A DNA stretch of 64,000 nucleotides from Rubrobacter taiwanensis. GTDB lineage: Bacteria > Actinomycetota > Rubrobacteria > Rubrobacterales > Rubrobacteraceae. The stretch lies in contig NZ_SKBU01000006.1 in NCBI RefSeq assembly GCF_004337705.1, positions 286,460 through 350,459 on the forward strand. The letters run 5' to 3'. This document shows, in pieces, positions 1-9,451 of this stretch (within the stretch, counting starts at the first letter, position 1; every line of letters begins with the position of its first letter). A model generated the notes under the pieces. It made no database searches. It saw only the letters and a list, made by a program, of their open reading frames with translations, and was not told the DNA's origin. The translations under genes were made by a program, and so were the position numbers.

Positions 1-350
1 ACGTTGTCGGTGTTGATCAGCTTGTCGGCCGCCGTCGCCGCCGTCTGCTCGTTCGTGCCGTCGTCCTCGTGGATCATGTTGATGGTCATCGTGCCGCACT
101 CATTGAGCTGCTGGGCGGCAAGCTTCGCACCGTTCTCCATGGCCGGGCCGAACTGGGCCAGATCCCCGGTCAACGGCAGAACGGTCCCGATGTTCAGCTC
201 CAGCCCGCTCAGATCTCCCTCCGCCGGAGCCTCGCCGTCGGCCGGCTCCTCACCCTCTCCGGTGTCCCCGGCCTCTCCCCCGCAGGCCCCCAGAACGAAC
301 ATCGCGGCCAGAAGCAGGCCAAGGAGTTTCAACCTGGGTACCTCTAACAA
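1..350 (-). CDS. livK: Branched-chain amino acid ABC transporter, substrate-binding lipoprotein (N-terminal part; runs off window)
   Basis: Only the first 116 or so residues lie in the window. The chosen start is TTG at 350, followed by Leu-Glu-Val-Pro and preceded by AGGAGG at a 7-nt distance. A hydrophobic signal leads to the lipobox LGAC with the lipidated Cys near residue 21, then an acidic Gly/Glu/Pro linker. The mature part begins LNIGTVLPLTGDLAQFGP and contains AAQQLNE and a DDGTNEQTA stretch, which is the start of the periplasmic-binding fold of the LivJ/LivK (Peripla_BP_6) family. It should capture branched-chain amino acids, or a related small amide or acid, outside the membrane for the LivHMGF complex encoded divergently. 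Family assignment is firm; the exact ligand cannot be read from this fragment. Confidence 0.9.
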   Translation of the reverse strand, partial: MLEVPRLKLLGLLLAAMFVLGACGGEAGDTGEGEEPADGEAPAEGDLSGLELNIGTVLPLTGDLAQFGPAMENGAKLAAQQLNECGTMTINMIHEDDGTNEQTAATAADKLINTDN

Positions 351-554
351 CGCAACACCTCCTCTTCGGGTTCATGACTTCCGAGCCCGCGAGAGCCGTC
401 CCCCAACTCAGAGGTGGGCGCCCCGGACACCACCACCCGGAGGCCGGGGTCGCAAACCCGGCCGGAGTCCGGCACCGAAGCGAGCGGGAAAGACCCTTTC
501 ACACCCCTGAAGCTCCCAGCTATCTCGGATGGACAAGTAATAAACTCCGCAATT

Positions 555-583
555 AATATATTTTACGGCCGGCTTTCGCGCAA
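555..583 (-). promoter_or_regulatory. Candidate promoter for livK in the 351-724 divergent gap
   Basis: On the minus strand TTGCGC (583-578) and TATATT (560-555) are 17 nt apart, a plausible housekeeping -35/-10 pair, giving a leader of about 200 nt before livK. The rest of the 374-nt gap 351-724 has an AT-rich core (about 535-630). On the plus side there is a TTGACA at 659-664 that may serve livH but has no clear -10 at the right distance. I see no other gene in the gap. Confidence 0.4.
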
Positions 584-724
584 CCTTTGCGCCGCAGAAG
601 CTTACCGGTCAGAGTTGAGATTTTTATAACAATTTGCGTGCAGGGGCACGCGCGCCGCTTGACATACGGGGTGGTGTGAGGCAAAAATTTGCCAGATTCT
701 TATGTTCCGGATGTAAGGGGAAGT

Positions 725-1600
725 TTGGAGGAAGCGCTTCAGCTTATCGCCAACGGGGTGGTTATCGGCTCGGTAATAGCCGTATCGGCCGTCGGGCTGT
801 CGCTGGTGTTCGGGGTATTGAAGCTCATCAACTTCGCTCACGGCGACTTTCTGACGCTCGGGGCCTTTCTGGCGCTCACGGGCGTAGGGCTTGGTCTGCC
901 GCTGTATCTGGCGGCCATCCCGGCGATAATCGGGGGGGCTCTGGCGATGGGGGTTCTGGAGAAGGTCTTGTGGAAGCCGATGCGCGAGCGGGGGGCGTCC
1001 ACGGTCAACCTGCTGATCATCTCCATTGGGCTGGCGCTGGTCTTGCGGCACGTGATCTTCTGGGTCTTCGGCGAGAGGACCCGGAGCTACATGCCGCCCT
1101 CCCCGCGCATAGACCTCGGGCTCTTCGCCCTCACGCCGCAGGACATAATAATCATCTTCGGCAGTGCGATCGCGCTGGTCGGCACCGGGCTGATGCTGCA
1201 GAAGACCCGCATCGGGACGGCGATGCGGGCGCTTGCGGACAACCGGGACCTGGCTGAGGCCAGCGGCATCAACGTCAACCGCGTTATCCTCTACACCTGG
1301 CTCATCGCCGGGGCGCTCACGGCCTACGGCGGTATCCTGCTGGGGTTGCAGGGCCGGGTCTTCCCCAACATGGGGTGGTTTTTGCTGCTGCTGGTCTTCG
1401 CCGGGGTCATCCTGGGCGGCATCGGCTCGGCCTACGGGGCCATGATCGGCAGCCTACTGATCGGGGTGGTTCAGGAGCTGGCGACCCACTCGGCCATCGG
1501 GCTGCCCGCCGACCTGAAGACCAGCGTGGCCTTCCTGGTGCTGATTCTGGTCCTCCTTATAAGGCCCCAGGGCATACTGGGTAGGAAGCAGGCGCTGTGA
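725..1600 (+). CDS. livH: Branched-chain amino acid ABC transporter permease LivH
   Basis: Integral membrane permease of the LivH family, one half of the channel that moves branched-chain amino acids delivered by LivK. I chose TTG 725 (MEEALQLIANGVVIGS) because it gives the usual short LivH N-terminus and follows AGGGGA. An in-frame TTG at 689 would add 12 residues. About eight hydrophobic segments are visible, including the typical GLSLVFGVLKLINFAHGD stretch near the N-terminus and an EAA-like loop near residues 165-185 (GTAMRALADNRDLAEASGIN). The length of about 291 aa is normal. The gene overlaps livM by 4 nt (GTGA), so the two are translationally coupled. Confidence 0.93.
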   Translation: MEEALQLIANGVVIGSVIAVSAVGLSLVFGVLKLINFAHGDFLTLGAFLALTGVGLGLPLYLAAIPAIIGGALAMGVLEKVLWKPMRERGASTVNLLIISIGLALVLRHVIFWVFGERTRSYMPPSPRIDLGLFALTPQDIIIIFGSAIALVGTGLMLQKTRIGTAMRALADNRDLAEASGINVNRVILYTWLIAGALTAYGGILLGLQGRVFPNMGWFLLLLVFAGVILGGIGSAYGAMIGSLLIGVVQELATHSAIGLPADLKTSVAFLVLILVLLIRPQGILGRKQAL

Positions 1601-2503
1601 TCGCGTACTTCCAGAGCGTGCTGATCACGGCCGGGATCTTCGCGATCCTGGTGCAGGGGTTGAACTTGCACCGGGGGTTTACCGGGCTCCTGAACTTCGG
1701 GCATGTGGCCTTCTTCGCCGTGGGCGCGTACACGATGGGCGTCCTGACGACACAGTTCGACGTACCGCTCCTGCCGAGCTTCCTGGCGGCGATGGTGGCG
1801 GCGACGCTGCTCGGGGTCATAGTGGCGCTGCCCGCCATCCGGCTCCGGGCCGACTACCTGGCGATAGTCACGATCACGATCGGGGAGATCTTCCGCCTCA
1901 TCCTGAAGTCCGGGCCGGTGGTTACCGAGTACACCCGCGGCCCGCGCGGCATCCGGGGCTACTCCACCGAGTTCTACTTCTTCCGGGAGAACATCGGGCT
2001 CGGATTCCTGGACCCGCAGCAGTACCTGCTGCTCGTGGTCTGGACGACGGTGGTTCTGGTGGGGATTCTGCTCTATGTGCTGCTGCAGAGCCCCTGGGGC
2101 CGGGTGCTGAAGGGCATCCGGGAGGACGAGGACGCCGTGCGGGCGCTCGGCAAGAACGTGACAGCATACAAGATCCAGTCCTTCGCACTCGGCGCCGCGA
2201 TAGCCGGGCTGGCCGGGGTGTTCTTCGCGATGGACATCGGCAGCCTGGCGCCGGACACCTACCTGCCGATCATCACCTTCCAGGCATGGACCATCATGCT
2301 GCTCGGCGGGATGGGCACGCATCTGGGACCCGTGGTAGGGTCTATAATATTCTGGTCGATCTTCAACGCCACGCTCTTCATCCCCGGGGTGTCCGGGGCG
2401 GAGGCGGCGTACCTGCGGCAGATCGGGATCGGCGCGCTGATCATGCTGATCATCATCGTGCGGCCCCAGGGCATCCTGGGCAACCGGGAGGAGATGGTTC
2501 TCG

Positions 2504-2511
<8 letters not shown>
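1597..2511 (+). CDS. livM: Branched-chain amino acid ABC transporter permease LivM
   Basis: Second channel subunit of the LivHMGF importer. GTG 1597 overlaps the livH stop. The protein (304 aa) has about eight to nine transmembrane segments. It carries family hallmarks: GFTGLLNFGHVAFFAVGAY near residue 30, LRADYLAIVTITIGEI near residue 90, the cytoplasmic coupling loop SPWGRVLKGIREDEDAVRAL near residue 165, and GGMGTHLGPVVGS near residue 235. It ends MVLDR-stop at a tandem GATA-GATA (2503-2510). Removing one GATA would fuse this frame to the ATPase frame downstream (see findings). Confidence 0.93.
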
Positions 2512-3335
<824 letters not shown>

Positions 3336-3343
<8 letters not shown>

Positions 3344-4085
3344 GCGCGACGGCCTGCTGCTGGAGGCCAGGGACTTGAAGGTCGGGTACGTCCCCGAGGT
3401 GAACATCGTCAACGGCTGCGACGTGGAGCTCCGGCGGGGCGAGCTGGTGAGCATCATCGGGCCGAACGGGGCCGGGAAGTCCACCCTCATCAAGGGCCTC
3501 TTCGGTCTCGTCCCGGTGCGCGGGGGGACGGTCCGGTTCAAGGGCGAGGACGTCACCAACGCTCCTACTTACCGGCTGGTCGAGATGGGCATCGGTTATG
3601 TCCCGCAGACCGAGAACGTCTTCCCGAGCCTCACGGTCGAAGAGAACCTGGAGATGGGGGCCTTCCTGAACCCCAAGGTCATAAAGGACCGCTACGAGGT
3701 GATCTTCGAGTGGTTCCCGATGCTCAGGGACCGCCGCGGCCAGCGGGCCGGGACCATGAGCGGCGGCCAGCGGCAGCTCGTGGCGCTCGCCCGCGCGCTG
3801 ATGCTGGAGCCGGACGTGCTCTTCCTGGACGAGCCCTCGGCAGGGCTCTCCCCCTCCAACGTGGACCTGATCTTCGAGCGTATCCGGTTCATCAACTCGG
3901 AGGGCGTGGCGATCCTGATGGTCGAGCAGAACGCCCGCCGGGCACTCGCCATGAGCGACCGCGGCTACGTGCTGGAGATGGGCCGCAACCGCTTCTCCGG
4001 CCCCGGCCGGGAGCTTCTGAACGACCCGAAGGTGGTGGACCTCTACCTGGGCGGCCGGGCCTCCGGCGGAGAGACCGCGGGCTAG
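3336..4085 (+). CDS. livF: Branched-chain amino acid ABC transporter ATPase LivF
   Basis: Second ATPase of the LivHMGF importer (249 aa). Visible motifs in order are Walker A GPNGAGKST near residue 44, Q-loop YVPQTENVFPSL, signature MSGGQRQLVALARAL near residue 140, Walker B VLFLDEPSAGLSP and H-loop LMVEQNAR. ATG 3336 is preceded by GAGAGG and overlaps livG by 8 nt, so it is the last gene of the operon. The stop (4083-4085) directly abuts the stop of the convergent DedA-like gene at 4086, leaving no room for a terminator between them. Confidence 0.95.
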
Positions 4086-4748
4086 CTACTTCAGCGCCTT
4101 GCGGCGCTTCTCGGCCGCCTCGCGGCGGGCGAGGTAGCGGCCGGCGTACCTCACGGCGACGAACCCCCCTACCAGCAGCACCATGAACGCGATCGTCAGC
4201 AGCTCGAAGTATTGGTCTATGAGGTGCTGGATCGAGGGTCCGAAGATGAGGATCAGGGCACCCACCAGGAAGAACCGTCCCCCCCGGCCCAGGAGCGAGG
4301 CCAGCATGAAGCGGGGGAAGTTCAGGCGGGCCATGCCGCCGGTGATGGTGAAGACCTTGTAGGGGATGGGAGTGAAGGCCGCCGCGCCGATGGCCCACAC
4401 GTCGTAGCGGTGATACAGGCGCTCGGCGGCCAGGATCTTCTCCTTGCTGAAGAGCCTTTCTGCCACCGGACGCCCGCCTTTGAGCCCGACAACGTATCCC
4501 AGCGCCGCACCCAAGACCGACCCCACCGTGCAGATCCCGGCGAATATCAGGGCCATCGCCGGGCTGCCGACCGCCATCGCGATCAGGAGCGGATCCGGCG
4601 GGATGGGGAAGAAGCTCGACTCCCAGAAGGCGAAGATGAAGAGCGCCGCCATCGCGTACGGCGACGCCGACCACGCTATCATCCACTCAACGGCGCTGTG
4701 TATGAAGTCCAAAAGCCTCAACCTCTCGACGGAGACCGCAAGAAGCAA
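4086..4748 (-). CDS. DedA/VTT-domain (YqaA-like) membrane protein
   Basis: Membrane protein of 220 aa with the SNARE-associated/VTT fold. Several hydrophobic segments are visible; the re-entrant FWESSFFPIPPDPLLIA (about residues 44-60) and GYVVGLKGGRP, followed by the second re-entrant FTPIPYKVFTITGG, are the family hallmarks. Members are linked to lipid (undecaprenyl phosphate or phospholipid) translocation and membrane homeostasis, but the role of YqaA-type members is not settled. The C-terminus is lysine/arginine-rich. It lies convergent to livF and downstream of the ABC exporter operon on the same strand, with a 37-nt gap. Confidence 0.85.
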   Translation of the reverse strand: MLLAVSVERLRLLDFIHSAVEWMIAWSASPYAMAALFIFAFWESSFFPIPPDPLLIAMAVGSPAMALIFAGICTVGSVLGAALGYVVGLKGGRPVAERLFSKEKILAAERLYHRYDVWAIGAAAFTPIPYKVFTITGGMARLNFPRFMLASLLGRGGRFFLVGALILIFGPSIQHLIDQYFELLTIAFMVLLVGGFVAVRYAGRYLARREAAEKRRKALK

Positions 4749-4785
4749 GTATACAGACCCGGAGGGGCCCGGAGAAGGGCCCGGG

Positions 4786-5610
4786 CTACGTGTAGATGTC
4801 CCGGCGGCGGAAGACCGGAATCGCGAGCGCCATCAGCGCGACCGCAGCCGCCGCAACCCCGGCGAAGTGCGCCCAGTCTATGCCGTTCTCGATCGGAGCT
4901 CCGTAGTAGTAGAGGACGGAGAGATACTTGATGCTCTCCAGCTCCTCGACGAGCCCGCTGATAACGTTCATCAGGTACATCCCGAAGAGCAGCACCCCGG
5001 GTACCGCAACCGCCAGGGCGCGCCGGTGGAAGGCTGCCGAGCACAGGAGCGCCATCCCGCCAAAGAACATGCAGGCCGGCCACAGGCTCAGAACGGCCTC
5101 AATCGTCCTGCCCGCCGAGAGCTCCACGCCCAGAAGCGCCGCCGGAACCCAGGTGAGAACCCCCACTATGGCGAGGACGCCGAGCAGCGAGATCGCCACG
5201 GCTAGGAAGCCGCCAACCACGAGCTGCCAGCGCGGGATGGGGTTGCCGAGCAGCACGTCCAGGGTGCCGCGCTCCTCGGCCCCGGCTATGGCGCCGGCGA
5301 GCGCCAGAATCGGGAAGAAGGAGAGCGCCAGCGGTGCCAGCCAGTTGAAGAACTGACCGCCCATGTAGGCCTCGGGCGTGGCCAGACTCGTGATCCCGAA
5401 GGCCTCCAGAATCGCCTGCGGATAGGCCTCCAGCAGCTGTTCGAACTGGGGAATCTGCTCCTCCACCGCAGCATAGGACGCAACTATCATGGCGGAGTAG
5501 AGCCCCAGCAAGCCCCCCCAGATGATCCCGCCGCGAACCCGCATCCGCACCTCGTGCCACACCAGAGCGGCCAGCGTCCCAGACGGCTTCTTGTAGACCG
5601 GCTCATCCAT
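4786..5610 (-). CDS. ABC-2 type exporter, membrane permease subunit
   Basis: Polytopic membrane protein (274 aa), the likely permease partner of the ATPase encoded just upstream. Start ATG 5610 is chosen over an upstream GTG because GGGAGGA sits 6 nt before it; it overlaps the ATPase stop by 8 nt. Six hydrophobic segments and the AGAEERGTLDVLLGNP loop are typical of ABC-2 permeases of the NatB/multidrug type. The substrate is unknown; with a GbsR/MarR-type repressor at the head of the operon, drug, lipid or antimicrobial-peptide export is the usual inference. The gene ends just ahead of the DedA-like gene. Confidence 0.85.
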   Translation of the reverse strand: MDEPVYKKPSGTLAALVWHEVRMRVRGGIIWGGLLGLYSAMIVASYAAVEEQIPQFEQLLEAYPQAILEAFGITSLATPEAYMGGQFFNWLAPLALSFFPILALAGAIAGAEERGTLDVLLGNPIPRWQLVVGGFLAVAISLLGVLAIVGVLTWVPAALLGVELSAGRTIEAVLSLWPACMFFGGMALLCSAAFHRRALAVAVPGVLLFGMYLMNVISGLVEELESIKYLSVLYYYGAPIENGIDWAHFAGVAAAAVALMALAIPVFRRRDIYT

Positions 5611-6508
5611 CGTTATTCCTCCCGGAACCACCGTAGTAGGTGAGGAAGATCTCCTCCAGACTCGGACGCTCGTACTCCATGTTTACCAGCGTGTGCCGCG
5701 CCGCGAGCTTGACCATCCGGTCCAGATCCCCGTACAGGGTGAACGAAAGCTCCGGGCCCTCCGCCCGGAAGCTCCGTACGCCCTCCAGCGCCCTGAACGG
5801 CCGCGGGTCCACGGGCTCGTCGAAGACGAGCCGCACGTGCCGGAAGGATTTGTTTATCAAGGCATCGGTCGGCTCCACGTCTACCAGCTCGCCGTCGCGG
5901 ATGATCCCCACCCGGTCACATACCCGCTCGACCTCGCTCAGCACGTGCGAGGAGAAGAAGACCGTGCGGCCCTCGCCGCGCAGCTCCCGAACTATCTTGA
6001 GGAACTCCTCCTGTACCAGCGGATCGAGGCCACCGGTCGGCTCGTCGAGTATCAACAGCGGCGGCCGGTGGAACATGGCCTGTACGAGCCCGATCTTCTG
6101 CTTGTTCCCCCGCGAGAGCCGCCTCATGGGCCGGCTCAGGTCGGCGCCGAGCCTCTCGGCCAGCTCGTAGGCGTAGCCGAGATCCTTCACACCCCGCAGC
6201 CGGGCGAAGAACCTGAGCAGCTGCTCGCCGGTCAGCCGGTCTTCCAGCGCGAACTCACCGGGCAGATTACCCACGTTCGCCCGGATCCTGACGCTGTCTT
6301 TCACCGTGTCCAGCCCGAATACCTCCGCCCGCCCGCTCGTGGGGTGCAGGAAATCCAGAAGCACCCTTATGGTCGTCGTCTTCCCCGCCCCGTTGGGCCC
6401 CAGAAAACCGAAGACCTCGCCCTCCTCCACACTTAGCCCCACATCCCGTATGCCGCGGCTCCTGCCATAGGTCTTGGTGAGGTTCTCGGTTTTTATCACC
6501 ACACCCAC
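5603..6508 (-). CDS. ABC-2 type exporter, ATP-binding subunit
   Basis: ABC ATPase of 301 aa of the CcmA/DrrA-like class. It shows Walker A GPNGAGKTTT near residue 38, an unusual signature LSRGNKQKIG in place of LSGGQ, Walker B LLILDEPTGGLDP, D-loop/H-loop FFSSHVLSEVERV, and a C-terminal extension of about 80 aa typical of exporter ATPases. The LSRGNKQK variant is common in drug and lantibiotic exporter ATPases of this group. It is transcribed with the GbsR/MarR gene upstream (29-nt gap) and the permease downstream (8-nt overlap), forming a regulator-ATPase-permease operon. Confidence 0.9.
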   Translation of the reverse strand: MGVVIKTENLTKTYGRSRGIRDVGLSVEEGEVFGFLGPNGAGKTTTIRVLLDFLHPTSGRAEVFGLDTVKDSVRIRANVGNLPGEFALEDRLTGEQLLRFFARLRGVKDLGYAYELAERLGADLSRPMRRLSRGNKQKIGLVQAMFHRPPLLILDEPTGGLDPLVQEEFLKIVRELRGEGRTVFFSSHVLSEVERVCDRVGIIRDGELVDVEPTDALINKSFRHVRLVFDEPVDPRPFRALEGVRSFRAEGPELSFTLYGDLDRMVKLAARHTLVNMEYERPSLEEIFLTYYGGSGRNNDG

Positions 6509-6537
6509 TCTACACCCCTTCCGAAGAACAACCCCGA

Positions 6538-7023
6538 CTACCCGCCGGTGCGCTTCCTAACCCGCCCCCTCCGCTTCTCCTCCTCCCAAAGCCGCATGAA
6601 ATGACCCATCTGCTTCTCCCAGAAAGCATAGAAGTCGCGCATCTCCTCCAAACTCTCCCGGGCATCCGGTGTTGCGGGATCTAGCAGCTTCAGCCCCCTC
6701 TCCGCCAGCGCAACGAACTCGGAGATCCGCCCGGCCTGCCGCCGCACAGTCTCCTCCCAGGCATGCGGCCTGACACTGAAATAATCGCGCCGCTCCCCGG
6801 GCCGGGTGAACCGCCGAATCATCCCCATCTGCTCCAGCGTACGCGTCGCCGCGCTGATCGAACCGCGACTGGCCCTCAAGATCCTCGCCAGCTCCCCGGC
6901 CGAAAGCTCGGGCGGCTCCGAGATCATGAGCGCCCCCAAAACACGCCCCAGCATCCGCGATCCCCCCACCCGCTCGAAGAAGAGCCCGAACTCCTCTATG
7001 TACTCCAGCTTCTCCTCTTCCAT
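6538..7023 (-). CDS. GbsR/MarR family transcriptional regulator
   Basis: 161-aa winged-helix protein. The central segment (ELSAGELARILRASRGSIS, then a second helix and a wing with RRDYFSV) matches the GbsR-type MarR fold. The flanking N-terminal EEFGLFFERVGGSRMLGRVLGAL and the C-terminal coiled region (residues about 100-150) are the dimerisation helices of this family. It is the first gene of the exporter operon and probably represses it. An AT-rich palindrome with direct repeats at 7042-7071 immediately upstream is a good autoregulatory operator candidate. The inducer is unknown. Confidence 0.85.
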   Translation of the reverse strand: MEEEKLEYIEEFGLFFERVGGSRMLGRVLGALMISEPPELSAGELARILRASRGSISAATRTLEQMGMIRRFTRPGERRDYFSVRPHAWEETVRRQAGRISEFVALAERGLKLLDPATPDARESLEEMRDFYAFWEKQMGHFMRLWEEEKRRGRVRKRTGG

Positions 7024-7041
7024 GCCACCATCCTACATCGG

Positions 7042-7071
7042 TTTTTCAATACTTTCAATATTTACTGAAAA
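7042..7071. promoter_or_regulatory. Candidate operator of the GbsR/MarR regulator
   Basis: This AT-rich island in the 129-nt gap between the divergent regulator (start 7023) and cupin gene (start 7153) contains TTTCA (7053-7057) and TGAAA (7066-7070) as an inverted repeat with an 8-nt spacer. TTTCAATA is also repeated directly at a 9-nt interval. Its position just upstream of the regulator start fits autoregulation. Confidence 0.45.
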
Positions 7072-7152
7072 TAATGACCTGGGCAGGGTTTTGCGGTGCG
7101 GGGATTTCCGCCGCGGTATACTGGCGGCTCGAGCGAGTTTCGGGAGGGTGTC

Positions 7153-7569
7153 ATGCAGATCACCAGGAGTGGCGGTACCGAGACCACGGTCGGCCCGGGC
7201 GAGTGGTTTACCGGCACGGTCTACATAGATCCGGTAGCGACGCCTTCGGGGTCTTCGCGTCTTGCGGCCCTCAGCGTTCACTTCACGCCGGGTTCGCGGA
7301 CTGCCTGGCACACGCATCCGAACGGCCAGACCATCTACGTTACGGAGGGGGTGGGGCTCTGCCAGCGCCGGGGAGGGTCTGTGGAGGTGATTCGCCCCGG
7401 CGACCGGGTCTTCTTCGAGCCGGGCGAGGAGCACTGGCACGGCGCCGCTCCTGGGCACTTCATGACCCACATAGCTATGCAGCAGACGGACGAGGAGGGG
7501 AACGCCGCTCTCTGGGGGGAGCACGTCTCGGACGAGGAGTACGGTGCCGCGCCGTCCACCGGCGGTTGA
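7153..7569 (+). CDS. Small cupin-domain protein (carboxymuconolactone-decarboxylase-associated type)
   Basis: Single-domain cupin of 138 aa. ATG 7153 follows GGGAGGG and is preferred over an upstream in-frame start at 7096. Cupin motif 1 is visible as GSRTAWHTHPNGQTIYVTEG, with metal-binding His-x-His, and motif 2 as PGDRVFFEPGEEHWHGA. These residues build a mononuclear metal site. Proteins of this type (TM1459/YP_-like small cupins) are often annotated as quercetin- or CMD-associated, but the substrate cannot be inferred. It is transcribed alone; the following gene is convergent. Confidence 0.85.
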   Translation: MQITRSGGTETTVGPGEWFTGTVYIDPVATPSGSSRLAALSVHFTPGSRTAWHTHPNGQTIYVTEGVGLCQRRGGSVEVIRPGDRVFFEPGEEHWHGAAPGHFMTHIAMQQTDEEGNAALWGEHVSDEEYGAAPSTGG

Positions 7570-7578
7570 GGCGGCGCT

Positions 7579-8196
7579 CTATCCTCCGAAGAGGCGGCTC
7601 CAGAAGCCGCGGTTTTTGAGGGCTTTGATCTCGGCCTCCAGCCGGGCACGTTCCTCGGCCAGTTCGGCCTTCTCTTCCAGGAGCCTCACGCGCTCCTCGA
7701 TCAGGGCCTCCCGCTCCCGCTCCAGCCGGGCCTTCTCCTCTTCAAGGGTGGAGATGGTCTTCTCCTGCAGCTCGCGCTGGAACTCGACCAGGTTCAGGCG
7801 CTCTATCTCCGACCAGAGGCGGTCTATCTCCATCCGGGCGGCGTCGCGCTCCTGCTGGACCTCTTCCAGCCGCCGGGTGCGTTCCTCCAGTCGGGTCTTG
7901 TAGTCCTGGCCCTGCTGCAGCAGGCGCTCGTAGCGTTCGAAGGGGACCGCGGGCAGGCCGGAGCGGGACTCGCTCTCCTCGCCCATCACCTCGCCCTCGA
8001 AGATCTCCTCGTCGTCCACCTCTTCCTCCAGAGATCGCGCAAGCTCCTCCACTTCGGAGATTTTAAAACCGAATCTCTCTCCTTGAGGGGGCTCGTGCGC
8101 GGCGAGGCGGCCCTTCTCTACAAGGCTCAGGACCTCGTCCGGTGAGCGGCCCAGGATCTCCGCCGCCCGTTCCAGACCGATGCGCTCCTCCGCCAT
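7579..8196 (-). CDS. Excisionase/MerR-like helix-turn-helix protein with long coiled coil
   Basis: 205-aa protein. Residues 1-50 resemble the helix-turn-helix of the excisionase/MerR superfamily (RIGLERAAEILGRSPDEVLSL, then a lysine/arginine wing FGFKISEVEELAR). A short acidic linker follows (EEEVDDEEIFEGE), then a nearly uninterrupted heptad-rich coiled coil from about residue 85 to 193, ending in the aromatic-basic tail RGFWSRLFGG. The domain order suggests a DNA-binding or cytoskeletal/scaffold protein rather than an enzyme. It is last in a set with the Rieske and DoxX-like genes upstream on the same strand (32-nt gap). Function unknown. Confidence 0.75.
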   Translation of the reverse strand: MAEERIGLERAAEILGRSPDEVLSLVEKGRLAAHEPPQGERFGFKISEVEELARSLEEEVDDEEIFEGEVMGEESESRSGLPAVPFERYERLLQQGQDYKTRLEERTRRLEEVQQERDAARMEIDRLWSEIERLNLVEFQRELQEKTISTLEEEKARLEREREALIEERVRLLEEKAELAEERARLEAEIKALKNRGFWSRLFGG

Positions 8197-8228
8197 AGGG
8201 GCATTCTACGCGCCTTGGGGAGCAGGAG

Positions 8229-8696
8229 CTAGGCCCGGTAGACCTCCCCGTTGCGGACCTCGACTTCTATCTCGGGCAGCGGGGAGGGGGCCGGCCCCGT
8301 CTCCACCTGCGCGCCCTGATCGGGAATGAAGACCGAGCCGTGGCAGGGGCAGGCGAGCCGTTGGGTCTCCTCCTGGTAGGCGACTGTGCACTGCTGGTGG
8401 GTGCACACGGCCGAGTAGGCGACGAACTCCCCGCCGCTCAGGTGCACTAGCACGGCCGGTTGCCCGGTATCGGCGTCGGTAAAGGGGAAGGCGGAGTTTT
8501 CCGGCACTTCCGCCTCAGACGCTATGGGCTCTCCGGGAGCGACCTCCGGCCCGCCCTCGGCGGTCCCGGGGGGCGCGGCGGGTGTATCTTCTGGAGTTCC
8601 GGCGGGCTGCTCGGGGCCACAGGCGGCCAGCACCATCGCGGTGCCGGCCGAGCTCAGAAAGAAGAACTTCCGTCTGGAGATGTGGTTGCGGTTCAA
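8229..8696 (-). CDS. Rieske [2Fe-2S] protein, exported lipoprotein
   Basis: About 155 aa. I take TTG 8696, preceded by GGAGGAGG; an ATG at 8711 would add five residues inside that ribosome-binding site. The N-terminus has a twin-arginine motif (SRRKFF) and then a lipobox LAAC, so the folded protein is probably exported by Tat and lipid-anchored. A Pro/Gly/Ala/Glu-rich linker follows. The C-terminal domain carries the Rieske ligands CTHQQC and CPCHGS, with the two extra cysteines that form the stabilising disulfide. It resembles single-domain QcrA-like Rieske proteins, but no cytochrome b gene is nearby, so the electron-transfer partner is unknown. Confidence 0.9.
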   Translation of the reverse strand: MNRNHISRRKFFFLSSAGTAMVLAACGPEQPAGTPEDTPAAPPGTAEGGPEVAPGEPIASEAEVPENSAFPFTDADTGQPAVLVHLSGGEFVAYSAVCTHQQCTVAYQEETQRLACPCHGSVFIPDQGAQVETGPAPSPLPEIEVEVRNGEVYRA

Positions 8697-8774
8697 GGGG
8701 CCTCCTCCCATCTGGATCAGGGGTTCGCTTGCCGGGCTCTTCTTAAAAATATACGAAGTTTGGCGGCGGCCGGT

Positions 8775-9314
8775 TCAGAGAGAGCGTTCTAGCCGCCGCG
8801 GAGCGGCGTCGCGCTCTCCGAGGCCGGCTTCGTCCGGCTCGGCGACGAGGCGGCCGCCGCGCACGGTGGAGCCGATCACGAGCCCGCCTGCCACCAGCAC
8901 GATGTTCTTGATGATGTACTGCCCCTCCAGCGTGGGCGCGTAGGGGAAAACGTTGAACGCCTCGCCGGGGAAGAGAACGAGCGGTGAGGCAGCCCCGAAC
9001 ATCTGGAAGAGCAGCAGGAGCAGCGTGAAGCGCATGAACCGGCCCCAGATCAGGAGCACCCCGATGGCGCACTCCAGAGCCGCCAGCAGCATGAGCCCCG
9101 TCCCGGCCGGGATCAGGCCCAGCGTCAGCGTCTCTATGGTCCGGACGGCGAGCTCCTGCGCCGGGCTGAGGCCGGGGAAGAACTTGAGCGCCCCGAACCA
9201 CAGGAAGACCACCCCCAGCCCCACGCGCAGGATGGTGAGGCTGTAGCGCGAGAGCCAGCGCGTTATCTTCATATCTACCCGATCGAACAATATCCGCAGC
9301 GTCTCCACGGCCAC
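8775..9314 (-). CDS. DoxX/DUF417-like membrane protein
   Basis: 179-aa membrane protein with four hydrophobic helices. The pattern LTILRVGLGVVFLWFGALKFFPGLSPAQ, with a G-x-x-KF motif in the first helix, is typical of the DoxX-like/YkgB (DUF417) family. The start is taken at GTG 9314; GTG 9308 is possible, with GAGGAGC just upstream of both. Relatives have been linked to quinone- or thiol-dependent redox processes, but the role is not established. It is the first gene of a same-strand set with the Rieske protein and the coiled-coil protein, and is divergent from a second DoxX-like gene. Confidence 0.8.
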   Translation of the reverse strand: MAVETLRILFDRVDMKITRWLSRYSLTILRVGLGVVFLWFGALKFFPGLSPAQELAVRTIETLTLGLIPAGTGLMLLAALECAIGVLLIWGRFMRFTLLLLLFQMFGAASPLVLFPGEAFNVFPYAPTLEGQYIIKNIVLVAGGLVIGSTVRGGRLVAEPDEAGLGERDAAPRRLERSL

Positions 9315-9451
9315 ACGCTCCTCTAGAGAACTTTCTCACTACACCCATGATTCTGCACACGGCCCCCGGGAAGACCGTGGACGCGGCCACAATGAGCCGC
9401 GGACCGCGTGTTGTATAAATAGATGTGGCCTTCTGGGTAAGGAGTTGCGAC

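Noticed and set aside
659..688. TTGACA as a sure promoter of livH
   Set aside because: No acceptable -10 lies 16-18 nt downstream, so it is mentioned only as a possibility.
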